Shown here: piece after piece, positions 1 to 8,244 of the stretch | How the letters are laid out: each line of letters begins with the position of its first letter | How positions within the stretch are numbered: the first letter of the stretch is position 1 | Assembly: GCA_947571115.1 (NCBI GenBank) | Contig: CANOWW010000016.1 | Coordinates: 1 to 39,955 of the forward strand | Length of the DNA: 39,955 bases | DNA from: an uncultured Clostridium sp. | GTDB lineage: Bacteria > Bacillota > Clostridia > TANB77 > CAG-508 | Direction: 5' to 3' | Made by a program: the position numbers and the translations under genes | The notes under the pieces: model-generated | The model's database searches: none | Seen by the model: the letters and a program-made list of their open reading frames with translations, nothing else | What the model was told of the DNA's origin: nothing

Positions 1-641
1 GCGTTGTATTTCCGTTTATTGTGAAACTTCCTGAAGTTGTATATTCTGGCGTCGTCGCTGTGCTACTTCTTGCCCAACCTAAAAATGTGCATCCCGTTTG
101 TGTTGGCGTTTTTGAAAAATCAACATTTACTGTTTCGCCATTTTCATGCCTACTGCTCGCAGGTCCGCCTTGTCCGCCGTTTGGATTGTACGAAACAGTA
201 TATTTTGTTACGATTTGGCTTCCATTAAATTCGCCATCAATGCTTACGCTTGCGTCTGGATTTAAAGTTCCAATTTGCATTCCGTCATAGCTCAAATTGC
301 CGCTGCTATCTGTTGTAATCACGGCTCCACTTGGAAGCTCCACTCCTTTTTCTAGCTCTGCTTTCACATAATCATTCACATTTGCAAAATTATTATCTGT
401 CATGTAATAATCCATTTGCAATTCCGCTATTTTAAGTTCAATTTCTTCTTTGATTTTCGCCATATTGTTCACATCTACTGCCTTTTGGGCCTTCCCTAAA
501 ATGCCATTGCTTCCGCGCCACAAGATTGATTGACACGCTGGCTAGAATTAATAAAACGATAATGGTTACCACAAGCGCAACCAAAGTAATTCCTGAGGGT
601 TGTTCAAGACCACCCCCTACATTTTTGATTGATTTTTTCAT
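1..641 (-). CDS. Prepilin-like surface protein with InlB-type repeat; +1 frameshift at CGG; runs off window
   Basis: The N-terminus carries a class III/type IV prepilin signal: a Gly followed by ITLVALVVTIIVLLILA, with Ala where pilins usually have Glu5. It should be cut by the prepilin peptidase encoded at 3870-4647. Reading breaks at codon 43, an in-frame CGG (plus-strand CCG 513-515). Dropping its C restores VAGSNGILGKAQKAVDV and an open frame to the window edge. The restored part has a helical stretch and then a Listeria-Bacteroides (InlB B) repeat with the FLGWA signature. It is a close paralog of the intact gene at 17313-18593, which shows both the correct frame and the missing glycine. 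Ribosome site AGGAAGG lies just before ATG 641. The C-terminus is outside the window. Whether it is expressed depends on how CGG is read. Confidence 0.85.
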
Positions 642-685
642 TTGATTTCCTTCCTATTTTTTATTAGATAATTATCTTATAAATT

Positions 686-714
686 ATTTTAGCCCATTTT
701 AGTCTAAATGTCAA
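686..714 (-). promoter_or_regulatory. Promoter of the prepilin-like gene
   Basis: On the minus strand, TTGACA (709-714) is followed by a 17-bp spacer and TAAAAT (686-691). This predicts a start near 679 and a short leader to ATG 641. Two copies of the TAGACTA motif overlap or flank the -35 box, so the adjacent Xre regulator could control it. The box match is seen; the control is inferred. Confidence 0.75.
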
Positions 715-731
715 TAGTCTAAATTAGTCTA
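700..731. promoter_or_regulatory. Three direct TAGTCTA repeats, putative operator
   Basis: TAGTCTA occurs at 700-706, 715-721 and 725-731 in the 120-bp gap between the divergent prepilin-like gene and the Xre regulator. The copies overlap the spacer and flank the -35 of the prepilin-like promoter, and lie just upstream of the regulator's probable -10 (TATGAT, 730-735). The arrangement suits an autoregulatory binding site for the 77-residue regulator; this is inference from position and repetition. Confidence 0.5.
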
Positions 732-761
732 TGATAAAATATTTTCAGAAAGGATTTTAAA

Positions 762-995
762 ATGAAAGAAAATAAAAAATATTTGAGATTAAGGGATCTT
801 CGAGAAGATTCAGATTTAACACAAAAACAAGTAGGCGAATTGATTGGAATTTCTCAAAGAGGTTATGCCCACTATGAAAATGGAGACTACGATATAACAG
901 GCGAAATTTTAATTAAATTAGCAAGTTTATATCATACATCAACAGATTATCTTTTGGGGCTTACCAATGTCTCAAAACCTTATACAACTACCTAA
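762..995 (+). CDS. Small Xre-family HTH regulator
   Basis: A 77-residue single-domain Cro/C1 helix-turn-helix protein. The HTH covers roughly residues 9-65: TQKQVGELIGISQRGYAHYE is the helix 2-3 core, and the domain closes with the usual TSTDYLLGLT. It has no sensor or dimerisation extension. Ribosome site AGAAAGGA precedes ATG 762. It is transcribed away from the prepilin-like gene, and repeated TAGTCTA motifs lie in the shared gap, so it probably represses that gene and itself. Short Xre proteins with this ending are common in Clostridia; the specific target is an inference. Confidence 0.85.
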   Translation: MKENKKYLRLRDLREDSDLTQKQVGELIGISQRGYAHYENGDYDITGEILIKLASLYHTSTDYLLGLTNVSKPYTTT

Positions 996-1028
996 AATAA
1001 AAAATTTTATTTATTTTTCATTTTACAC

Positions 1029-1057
1029 TTGACATTCAATAACAAACCTGCTATAAT
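1029..1057 (+). promoter_or_regulatory. Near-perfect sigma-A promoter of the M23 peptidase gene
   Basis: TTGACA (1029-1034), a 17-bp spacer and TATAAT (1052-1057) match the vegetative consensus at every position. It drives the M23 gene starting at 1126 after a leader of about 60 nt. It is among the strongest promoter sequences in the window, which is unusual if the downstream gene were really dead. Confidence 0.85.
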
Positions 1058-1125
1058 AATTTTACTTTTCATGTGTAGTTCACACAAAATTTCACATTCA
1101 TTAAAAATTATGATAAGGAGTTTTT

Positions 1126-1717
1126 ATGAGAAAACAAATTTTTTTAGGTTTCCTATTTTTTATTTTCCTTTTTTTAATTACTTGTATCACTACTTTTATA
1201 GTAAATTCCAATGCTTATTTTACAACCTCCCCAGCTGATTACTATTTCTCAAGCGACGATTTCACTTGGCCTCTGCCAGACTATTACACCATTTCCTCCT
1301 CATTTGGAACGCGCATATCGCCTACAACAGGCGCTTCCACTTATCATTCTGGCATAGATATTCCCGCCCCTGAAGGCACCAACATCTATTCTGCTTGCTC
1401 TGGCACCGTTACCTTCTTAGACTTCGAGCGGCGCCAATGGCTACACTTTAAAAATCACAACCGAAAATTCTATTTTTTCCTATTCCCACATTTCACCAAA
1501 TTTTATTGTAGAAATTGGCGATTTCATTAATAAAGGTCAAGTGATTGCTCACGTTGGTCCAAAATATTTAGATGACGATCCCCAAAATCCCTATCTTGAC
1601 TTTTCTCAAGGCCGCCCTACAAATGGTGCAACAACTGGTGCACATTTGCATTTTAGCACAAAAATCGATGGCACTGCCATCGATCCTGTTACTCTATTTC
1701 GTTCACATCAAGTTTAA
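1126..1717 (+). CDS. Secreted M23 (LytM-type) metallopeptidase; +1 frameshift at CGG
   Basis: A membrane anchor or signal peptide (residues about 3-30) is followed by an M23 domain that cuts peptide bridges in peptidoglycan. The frame from ATG 1126 supplies the first zinc ligands in HSGIDI. It then meets CGG at 1429-1431, after which the frame becomes nonsense and stops near 1530. Skipping the C gives GANGYTLKIT, a conserved M23 strand, then a SYSHIS segment and the HLHF zinc/catalytic motif, ending at TAA 1715-1717. The restored protein is about 196 residues and complete for the family. The gene converges on 1719-2114. It is either a recoded gene, a recent pseudogene or a sequence error. Confidence 0.85.
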
Positions 1718-1718
1718 G

Positions 1719-2114
1719 CTACATATCATCTTCAAAATTGCCCCAATCCAGTTCAATTATATTTTTGCAATCTGGACACTTAATTTCCTTTTTAGTATGG
1801 TCAAACTCGATAAAAAAATTCGTATTGCAATACGGACACTTAATTGGTTCCAAATCTGCATCCTCGCTAAGTTCATTCGTTTCCACTTCTTGAAAAATTT
1901 CATTGTCCAAACGCTGGACTTGCACTTCCAAGCCATCCAGTCTATGTTCACACATCGCCACTTTTTGCTTATACAAATTTTCAATTTCTCCAATTTCCTC
2001 TAAATAGCCCATTGTTAATTCCGTAATCTGCGATTTAGCATATGTTAAATCTTTTTCATCACTCATATTTTCCTCTAAATTTTTAATTACTTCCTTAAAC
2101 TTATTTTTTAGCAT
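1719..2114 (-). CDS. CD1247-type protein with C-terminal zinc ribbon
   Basis: A 131-residue acidic protein. Residues 1-85 are helical and probably coiled. The C-terminal third has two CxxC knuckles, CPYC and CPDC about 18 residues apart, forming a rubredoxin-like zinc ribbon. The layout, a helical start, an acidic linker and a two-knuckle ribbon, matches the clostridial CD1247 N-terminal-domain family, whose function is unknown. It sits 37 bp downstream of efp on the same strand and probably shares its transcript. The stop is two bases from the convergent M23 gene, so the two transcripts must overlap. Confidence 0.7.
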   Translation of the reverse strand: MLKNKFKEVIKNLEENMSDEKDLTYAKSQITELTMGYLEEIGEIENLYKQKVAMCEHRLDGLEVQVQRLDNEIFQEVETNELSEDADLEPIKCPYCNTNFFIEFDHTKKEIKCPDCKNIIELDWGNFEDDM

Positions 2115-2151
2115 CAGCCTACCATTCCTCTCTTAATCCACCATAAGATGA

Positions 2152-2718
2152 TTAAATTCTTTCCATATATTCACCTGTTCTTGTGTCAATTCTAATTTTG
2201 TCTCCAATATTAACAAATAGTGGAACTGAAATTTCTAAGCCATTTTCTAATGTAGCTGGTTTTCCTGAAGTCGTTGTTGTGTTTCCACTAAATCCAGGTT
2301 CTGTATATGTAACTTCCAATTCGACAAACATTGGTGGCTCAACTGCAAACACTTTTCCTTTAAAGGCAAGCATCGTCACATTCATATTTTCCTTAATATA
2401 TTTTAAAGCATCGCCAATTTGTTCTTGATTTAAAGGCATTTGATCATAAGTATTATTATCCATAAAATAATACAACTCGCCATCATTATACAAGTATTGC
2501 ATATCCCTTTTTTCAATCTCTGCACCTTGCAATTTTTCAGATGGATTAAACGTTCTTTCCAACACTGAACCAGTAATGACATTTTTCATTTTTACACGAA
2601 CAAAAGCCGCTCCTTTTCCCGGTTTTACGTGTTGAAATTCAACAACTCTAAACACATTATTATCTAATTCAAAGGTGGTTCCATTTCTCAAATCTCCTGC
2701 CATATAAACATCAGCCAT
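2152..2718 (-). CDS. efp: Translation elongation factor P
   Basis: EF-P binds the ribosome between the P and E sites and relieves stalling at consecutive prolines. The 188-residue length is standard for three beta-barrel domains. The domain I loop reads [12 protein letters not shown], with the lysine that is modified in many bacteria at the tip of PGKG. Domain III carries the conserved [16 protein letters not shown] ending. It lies downstream of the M24 peptidase gene, an association common in Firmicutes. No EF-P-modifying enzyme is recognised in the window. Confidence 0.97.
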   Translation of the reverse strand: MADVYMAGDLRNGTTFELDNNVFRVVEFQHVKPGKGAAFVRVKMKNVITGSVLERTFNPSEKLQGAEIEKRDMQYLYNDGELYYFMDNNTYDQMPLNQEQIGDALKYIKENMNVTMLAFKGKVFAVEPPMFVELEVTYTEPGFSGNTTTTSGKPATLENGLEISVPLFVNIGDKIRIDTRTGEYMERI

Positions 2719-2775
2719 AATTATTTACCTCATTTCCTCATTTTATTTAACTGTTTCATTATACCATAAAACTTT

Positions 2776-3858
2776 TTATAAATCAATACCCTTTTTTAAT
2801 TTGATGATAGTATAATCTTTTCCAGATTTAGTCAAATTTATACAAGAATTTTTCGTAATTTGATAAGTATCTTCGATTCTAATACCAAAACGCCCTGTCT
2901 TATACACACCAGGCTCAATAGCAATTACCGCATTTTCCTTCAAATACAGTTCCATTTTTGAACTCAAAATCGGTTCTTCATGCACAGACAAGCCAACTCC
3001 ATGTCCAAAAGCATGCAAAATTTCGCAATTTTTCAAATGATAATCCACTTCTCTATCTTTAATCACTTGCTTGATATTCGCCCCATCTTTAAAACAGCTC
3101 TCCATTTTCCCCTGCTGCTCCAAAACAAAATCATACAAATTGGCATATTCTTCTTTCATCTCATCCACAAAAATTACTCTCGAAAAATCGGCACAATAAC
3201 CTTTATACTTCGCCCCAATATCAAATTGGACAATATCACCTGATTTTAGCTTGCGCTCTGTTGGCACCGCATGTGGCATTGAAGTATTTTCGCCAAAAGC
3301 AACAATCGAGTCAAACGCCAATCCATCCGCTCCATTTTCAATCATAAATCTCTCGATCTCAAAAGCCAACTCTTTTTCCGTCATATCATAACGCAAAATT
3401 TTTTTCGCATGCTCAAAAGCACAATCCGTTATTTCACACGCCTTTTTAATTCGCTCAACTTCCTCTTCATCTTTCACAACTCTGTGATTTTCAATTATGC
3501 CGTCCGTTTCCACAAGGCTCACTTGATACATTTGCAAATACTTTTTGTAAATCTCATAAGTCACATATTTTTCCTCAAAACCAACTTCCCTGCAATCCAT
3601 AAAAAAGCCTTCATAATCAAACTTACTCAAAGACCTGATATCATAAGCTACAATTTCGTCATCAATCGTAAGCATGCTATTAACCGCCTCAATATACCTC
3701 GAATCCGTAATAAACACATTCTCCTTTGGCGCCACAATCAAAATCCCCTCCGCATCCAAACCAGTCAAATACTTAATATTGATTGGATTAGAAACAATCA
3801 TTCCGTCAAGTTCCATCGGTTTGAGCTGGTCTCTTAGCCACTTAATTCGTATATTCAT
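2776..3858 (-). CDS. M24-family aminopeptidase (Xaa-Pro peptidase type)
   Basis: A 360-residue pita-bread metallopeptidase that should release N-terminal residues preceding proline. The creatinase-like N-terminal domain spans about 1-125. The catalytic domain shows the five metal ligands in order: FDIGAKYKGYCADFSR (two Asp), HAFGHGVG (His), AIEPGVY (Glu) and GIRIEDTY (Glu). The start follows a good AGGAGG site. Only 11 bp separate it from the prepilin peptidase upstream, and efp follows, so all are probably co-transcribed. CGG occurs many times across codon boundaries in this gene but never as a codon. Confidence 0.93.
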   Translation of the reverse strand: MNIRIKWLRDQLKPMELDGMIVSNPINIKYLTGLDAEGILIVAPKENVFITDSRYIEAVNSMLTIDDEIVAYDIRSLSKFDYEGFFMDCREVGFEEKYVTYEIYKKYLQMYQVSLVETDGIIENHRVVKDEEEVERIKKACEITDCAFEHAKKILRYDMTEKELAFEIERFMIENGADGLAFDSIVAFGENTSMPHAVPTERKLKSGDIVQFDIGAKYKGYCADFSRVIFVDEMKEEYANLYDFVLEQQGKMESCFKDGANIKQVIKDREVDYHLKNCEILHAFGHGVGLSVHEEPILSSKMELYLKENAVIAIEPGVYKTGRFGIRIEDTYQITKNSCINLTKSGKDYTIIKLKKGIDL

Positions 3859-3869
3859 ACAAAACCTCC

Positions 3870-4647
3870 TTAAAATATGCTCAATATTTTATTACTAATC
3901 GCGGCGCACAGCGACATAAATGCAACAAAAACCGCATTGGCTGGCAAAAAGATACACGCAATTGCACCAATTACCAAAAATGGCCCAAATGGCATATACT
4001 GGTCATCGCTTTTCAAAATAAACGCCCTCACAAACAGCACAACAACGGATATAATTGCTCCCACAAAAAACGCCAAAAGCGAAATTTGAGCAATGGCGCT
4101 TACGCCAAAATACAAACCAATCGCCCCCATAAATTTGACATCGCCCAGTCCCATTGCCTCTTTTCCGGCAATCAATCCTCCGAAGCACTGTAATCGCACC
4201 AAAAATCCCAGCACCAGCAAGCATTCCAAGCAACATGTCTTTCGCCATATTGATATTTTGAATTCCATAAACAAAGGCAAAAATCAGTCCCAATTCAAAA
4301 ATCGTTAAATTCAAGCGATTTGGCAAAATTCTGTGTTTCAAATCAATCATAAAAGAACTCAGCAGCATTGGCATCAAAACTACAAATTTAATCAAATCTA
4401 AGTTTTGCAAAAAAGTATCTCCCAGCCCAAATCGGCGTAGCAATAGTACATACAAAACTGCCATCAAAATCATGCAAATGTAACTTCCCGGAATGCCTTT
4501 TTTATTCTCTGCAAAAAAATCTTTGGCGAAAATTTTCTGCTCTTCTGGCAACCTCAAATTCATCCACGCTACTAATTTTCCTACCAATATTCCTACCATG
4601 CCAAATATAACATAAACTAAAATATGCACATTGTTGATATCATACAT
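3870..4647 (-). CDS. Prepilin peptidase (A24 family); +1 frameshift at CGG
   Basis: A polytopic inner-membrane aspartyl protease that cleaves and usually methylates prepilin-type signals. The first frame supplies the N-terminal helices and the first active-site Asp in FMIDLKHRILPN. It breaks at codon 156, CGG (plus-strand CCG 4180-4182). Removing the C gives GAITVLGGLIAGKEAMGLGD, containing the second catalytic Asp in the family GxGD motif, then three more membrane helices and a stop at 3870. The restored length of about 258 residues is normal for the family. No CxxC zinc motifs are seen in the cytoplasmic loop, as in reduced forms. Prepilin-like substrates lie at 1-641 and 17313-18593. The start overlaps the YqeG gene by 8 bp. 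Confidence 0.88.
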
Positions 4648-5158
4648 TTTTTTCGTCCTCTTTCTTCTTTTGTTTTTTTACATAAGATTTTACAATCATT
4701 TCTTCCAATGGTCGTTTGATTTTCGTCATAAAAAGGTCCTTTTTTGCCACTGGATTGACCAAAATCGAAAACATTTTCGAGCGATTAGCGCCAATAATAT
4801 CGGTAAAAATTTGGTCTCCAATCACGGCAATTTCGTTTTTTTCCAGTTGTAGCTCCTTTTGCGCCTTTTTAAAACCTCGTTTTAGTGGCTTTGTAGCAAA
4901 ATAAAAATACGGAATTCCCAAAACATTTGCCACATTTTTCACTTTTTCTTCTTGGTTACTATTGGATAAAATCATGAATTTCAAGCCTTTTTCTTTCAAA
5001 CGTTTTACCCATTCATCTGCCCCTTTTAGCAAATTTTTATCATAATCAATCAGCGTATTATCCACATCTAAAATCAAACCTTTGATGTTGTTTCTTTCTA
5101 ATAATTCAACCGTAATATCTGTGACTTTGTCACAATAATAGTCTGGATAAAAAATCAT
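4640..5158 (-). CDS. YqeG-family HAD IIIA phosphatase
   Basis: A 172-residue haloacid-dehalogenase-fold phosphatase. Motif I is DVDNTL with both catalytic aspartates, motif II is SNSN, and motifs III/IV appear as K in the TKPLKRG region and GDQIFTDI. The pattern and size match YqeG, a Firmicutes family related to mitochondrial phosphatidylglycerophosphate phosphatase; the substrate here is unproven. The start overlaps the Nudix gene upstream by 4 bp and the stop overlaps prepilin peptidase by 8 bp, implying translational coupling. A lysine-rich tail (KKQKKKEDEKN) closes the protein. Confidence 0.85.
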   Translation of the reverse strand: MIFYPDYYCDKVTDITVELLERNNIKGLILDVDNTLIDYDKNLLKGADEWVKRLKEKGLKFMILSNSNQEEKVKNVANVLGIPYFYFATKPLKRGFKKAQKELQLEKNEIAVIGDQIFTDIIGANRSKMFSILVNPVAKKDLFMTKIKRPLEEMIVKSYVKKQKKKEDEKNV

Positions 5159-5691
5159 ATATTTTTCCTTTCTGTTTCTATCTTACCAATATGTAGAAAA
5201 TTTGTCAATATCAAATCTCTGACAAATTCCCATCGATTTTTTAAAAACTGTCCCTTTTCAAAAATTTCGTCAATTTCCTCATACGTTGCCCATTTCACTT
5301 TTGAGACTTCCATCTCTTGCATTACAACATCGCATAAGTTAATTTCCTGCCTTACGACATATTCATCTAGCCACACATCCCCTGTTTGATAAGTTGCGAT
5401 TAACTGCAAATCTTGAACATTCAAATGAATCCCCAATTCCTCCAAAACTTCTCTTTCAATCGTTTGCAAACTTGTCTCACCTTTGATGACAGAACCACCC
5501 GTCATGGCCCAAACATTGGGAGAAAGTCTTTTATTCGGCGAACGTTTTTGAATTAGAATTTCATTTTTAGCATTCACAATCCAAACATCAGCCCCTTTAT
5601 GATAGCGTCCTTCTGGAATTGGTTCTCCTGCTTGCATTGTCTCACCTGTTTTATTTCCATTTTCGTCTAATAATTCCCAAATCTCTGTCAT
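5155..5691 (-). CDS. Nudix hydrolase, IPP-isomerase-like/YfcD-type
   Basis: A 178-residue Nudix protein. The Nudix box starts at GGSVIKGE and continues to REVLEELGI, with all Mg-binding glutamates present. The N-terminal EIWELLDENGNKTGE lead-in is typical of the YfcD/isopentenyl-diphosphate-isomerase-like branch, although most of that branch are ordinary Nudix hydrolases. The substrate cannot be called from sequence. It leads the operon into the YqeG gene with a 4-bp ATGA overlap. One copy of the intergenic repeat family lies just upstream. Confidence 0.85.
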   Translation of the reverse strand: MTEIWELLDENGNKTGETMQAGEPIPEGRYHKGADVWIVNAKNEILIQKRSPNKRLSPNVWAMTGGSVIKGETSLQTIEREVLEELGIHLNVQDLQLIATYQTGDVWLDEYVVRQEINLCDVVMQEMEVSKVKWATYEEIDEIFEKGQFLKNRWEFVRDLILTNFLHIGKIETERKNI

Positions 5692-5722
5692 TTTTTGCCT
5701 TCTTTCTACTAAAAATTTTGTG

Positions 5723-5846
5723 CAACTAAACTTAACATCTAAAAAAATACATTTTTTACTCCGCCCGTTTTCTTAACATGCCACTTTTTATCACGCCCGT
5801 AAAGTTAACATCGTCATTTTTACAATGTAAGCTAAACCTTACATCT
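5723..5846 (-). repeat. Intergenic tandem repeat, copy A
   Basis: On the plus strand it has CGCCCGTTTTCTTAACAT, then CGCCCGTAAAGTTAACAT, then the imperfect palindrome ATGTAAGCTAAACCTTACAT, each followed by a T-rich stretch. An extra degenerate unit (ACTAAACTTAACATC) starts at about 5725. Unit length is about 30 bp. The palindrome unit ends three bases beyond the stop of the broken metallo-hydrolase, as in copies B and C, where it overlaps a stop codon. It is not coding and its function is unknown. Confidence 0.85.
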
Positions 5847-5848
5847 CT

Positions 5849-6512
5849 TTATAATTCAATTTCATCCAAATCATTTGGCACAAAAATATTGCCTTGAAAA
5901 TATTCCTTTGCTTCCTGCGTATACAAGCTTTTTCTCTCTTCCATACAGTTATCTAAAGTATGCCAAAGAATTAAAATTCTTTTTACTACAAGGCACATCC
6001 CCTAAAAAGGTAAAATCTTTTCCATTGTTTAATTTTGTCTGAAAGCCAAATTGCACAATATCTTCTTTGGGAAATAAATCCAACACTTTCACTTGATAAC
6101 CTATGATAGAATATTCTTGTTCATTTTCAATTTCATGAAAAATTACGTTCTTATGATATATATCAATATGCATCCCATGAAACGTATCCAAAATAAATCT
6201 TTCGATAATTTCATGCACTTCTTTGGAACAATATAGATTGACATTTCCCTGATACTTGTTTTGCCTCATCTCTTGACAGATTACTCGCAGTAATGGAAAC
6301 ACGCCAAGCAAATGGTCTACATGTTTATGCGAAATAAAAATATCATGAATTTGGTTCAAAGTTACATTTGCCTTCTGTATTTGATTTAAAATCTGCGCAC
6401 CCGCTCCAGTATCTACCAAGAAATATTGGTCCTGATTTTGCAATAAAAAACATGTATTATAACACTCTGTCGTCAAACCTCCTCCAGTCCCTAACACCAA
6501 TAATTTTTCCAT
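5849..6512 (-). pseudogene. RNase Z-like metallo-beta-lactamase-fold protein with internal deletion
   Basis: The first frame (6512-5949, 187 residues) has the fold's zinc motif SHKHVDHLLG and runs to FTFLGDVPC before stopping. Directly after, in another frame, 5944-5849 encodes MEERKSLYTQEAKEYFQGNI and FVPNDLDEIEL, which resembles the C-terminal end of the same family. The roughly 50 residues normally between them, holding further metal ligands, are absent, so an internal deletion with a frame change is the simplest reading. The family assignment of the tail is from memory of its typical ending. It lies 9 bp downstream of a Nudix gene. Confidence 0.6.
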
Positions 6513-6521
6513 ATAAACCTC

Positions 6522-6956
6522 CTATCTAAAAGTCTTCATCATTTCTAATGGATAGTTTCTGCAATTTTTGACATCTTCCACATTATCCAAAAATAACTCT
6601 TGTTCTCTTAAAGTAGCTTTATCCATTTTTTCCGCTTCTTCTGGTGTTACCCATTTAATCGCCAAAATTTCATCCTTGTCAAACGCAATTTCTCCACCAA
6701 CTTTTTTGGCATTAAATATAACTCTCACATGATTTAAACCACGTATCATATTCCTTTGTATAGACATAATTCCAGTGATTTCTATATCCAAACCAGTTTC
6801 TTCCTTTGCCTCTCGCATGGCACCTTCTAGCAAATCTTCCTCATCATCCAAATGACCACCCGGTAAATTCCACAAACCATACGCTTTTGGAATTCCTTCC
6901 TGTACAATCAAAAATTTCCCTTCCTCTTGAATACAAACTGTTACAATTACGTGCAT
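6522..6956 (-). CDS. Nudix hydrolase (MutT-like)
   Basis: A 144-residue single-domain Nudix protein. The box begins GGHLDDEEDLLEGA and ends REAKEETGLDI, an exact match to GX5EX7REUXEEXGU. The protein starts directly on the first beta strand, so there is no targeting signal. It is a paralog of the next gene upstream (6974-7408), from which it is separated by 17 bp, and was probably produced by tandem duplication. The substrate is unknown; small stand-alone members usually act on nucleoside diphosphate derivatives. Confidence 0.88.
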   Translation of the reverse strand: MHVIVTVCIQEEGKFLIVQEGIPKAYGLWNLPGGHLDDEEDLLEGAMREAKEETGLDIEITGIMSIQRNMIRGLNHVRVIFNAKKVGGEIAFDKDEILAIKWVTPEEAEKMDKATLREQELFLDNVEDVKNCRNYPLEMMKTFR

Positions 6957-6973
6957 CTTTTAACCTCCTCACT

Positions 6974-7408
6974 TTATTTTCTATCCATAACTCGGATAAT
7001 ATCTAAATCATAAATTTCATTTGCTTCAAGCTGTCTAATGTCTTCTAAAATATGCTCATATGCCCTTAATTTTTCTTTTGGCATCTTCTTGATTTCTTCT
7101 ATTTCCATCCATTTGGCATCTAAAATTTCACTTTTATCAAACTGAATATTTTCTTCTACCAATTCTGTCAGAAAAATAATTCTTACAAGGCTCGGTTTTC
7201 TCGAAGATAAAATTGGTAAAACTTTCGTCAATTTTACTTTGCAACCTGTCTCCTCAAAAATCTCGCGAATGGCCCCTTCAAAAATGCTTTCTCCATCATC
7301 TAATTTCCCTGTTGGTAAATTCCATTGCCCATAGCAATTCTCTTGTGCTTCTTGTATCATTAATATTTTGCTTCCTTTTTGAATGATTCCTCCTACCAAC
7401 ACTTTCAT
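6974..7408 (-). CDS. Nudix hydrolase (MutT-like), paralog of the next gene
   Basis: 144 residues, the same length as its neighbour at 6522-6956. The Nudix box TGKLDDGESIFEGA then REIFEETGC retains every metal-binding Glu, although the usual leading GG is TG and the final hydrophobic is Cys. The two paralogs are colinear along their length but diverged, so the duplication is not recent. It reads into the neighbour after a 17-bp gap. Repeat copy B lies just upstream. Confidence 0.87.
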   Translation of the reverse strand: MKVLVGGIIQKGSKILMIQEAQENCYGQWNLPTGKLDDGESIFEGAIREIFEETGCKVKLTKVLPILSSRKPSLVRIIFLTELVEENIQFDKSEILDAKWMEIEEIKKMPKEKLRAYEHILEDIRQLEANEIYDLDIIRVMDRK

Positions 7409-7441
7409 AATTTTAACCTCCTCAAAAATTCTATTTTTAGC

Positions 7442-7528
7442 CCCGCCCGTTTTCTTAACATGCCATTTTTATCGCGCCCGTAAAGTTAACATCGTCATTT
7501 TTGGCTATGTAAGCTAAACTTTACATCT
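7442..7528 (-). repeat. Intergenic tandem repeat, copy B
   Basis: Three units in the same order as copy A: CGCCCGTTTTCTTAACAT, CGCCCGTAAAGTTAACAT and ATGTAAGCTAAACTTTACAT. The last unit overlaps the methyltransferase 3' end: the TAA stop of that gene (7521-7523) is part of the palindrome, so the element supplies its final codons. Confidence 0.88.
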
Positions 7529-8171
7529 TGCGAACAGCACAATTCCAAACAATTTTAGCAAGTTCATAACGAAGCATTTTTTCTTCTTTCACTTTTTCAA
7601 TTTTCCAATCTGCAAAAAAATCTCGAATGCTCTTTTCCTGAAAAACTCTTTTACTTTTTTTCTGTCCTTCTTCCCAAAAAAAATCTTTATCCACTGTATT
7701 TTGTTTTAACATATAATTATCATCATGAATGGAATTTACACGAAATAGCAGCACTCCATTCGGCTTTAAAATTCTTTTGATTTCTGCAATAATTTCCTTC
7801 GTCACTTCTTCTGTAAAATAATGCAAACACAAATCCGCAATAACAATATCTGTATAATTATCTTCAATTGGAAATTTTTGCGCCATATCAAATAGCTTTG
7901 TTTTCGCTTGTGGAAGCTCTTTTTGCAATGTCTCAATCGCCACTTCCGAATAATCGCAAGCTAAAACCTCTTTTCCCTTTCCAATTAAATAATAGGTATT
8001 ATTTCCTAATCCACACCCCAAGTCAACAATCGCGGTTTCACATTTTTCAATTTCTGCTTCATAATCAGCCAGCCAATTATCATATGCAGTTTCTCTATGC
8101 TTTACCTCTTTGTTCTCATTCATTTCCACAAATCTTTGATTAAACACTTCTTTATCTGTATATTTTTGCAT
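7521..8171 (-). CDS. Class I SAM-dependent methyltransferase
   Basis: A 216-residue Rossmann-fold methyltransferase. Motif I is VDLGCGLGNNT (SAM glycine loop), the acidic ribose-binding residue is in LACDYSE, motif IV is DIVIADLCLHYF, and RILKPNGVLLFRVNS is the post-motif strand typical of methyltransferase domain 11/25. The substrate is unknown. The final residues RKM-stop fall within intergenic repeat B. It stands alone between the repeat and the MFS gene. Confidence 0.85.
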   Translation of the reverse strand: MQKYTDKEVFNQRFVEMNENKEVKHRETAYDNWLADYEAEIEKCETAIVDLGCGLGNNTYYLIGKGKEVLACDYSEVAIETLQKELPQAKTKLFDMAQKFPIEDNYTDIVIADLCLHYFTEEVTKEIIAEIKRILKPNGVLLFRVNSIHDDNYMLKQNTVDKDFFWEEGQKKSKRVFQEKSIRDFFADWKIEKVKEEKMLRYELAKIVWNCAVRKM

Positions 8172-8244
8172 ATCTTTCCTCCTTTGTATATTTATATCAC
8201 AAATAACATAAAAAAGAAAGCCCTTTTTTACAAGGACTTAAAAA

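Noticed and set aside
5942..5944. The 31-residue frame at 5849-5944 as an independent small gene
   Set aside because: No ribosome site precedes it and it reads as the C-terminal end of the neighbouring metallo-hydrolase family.
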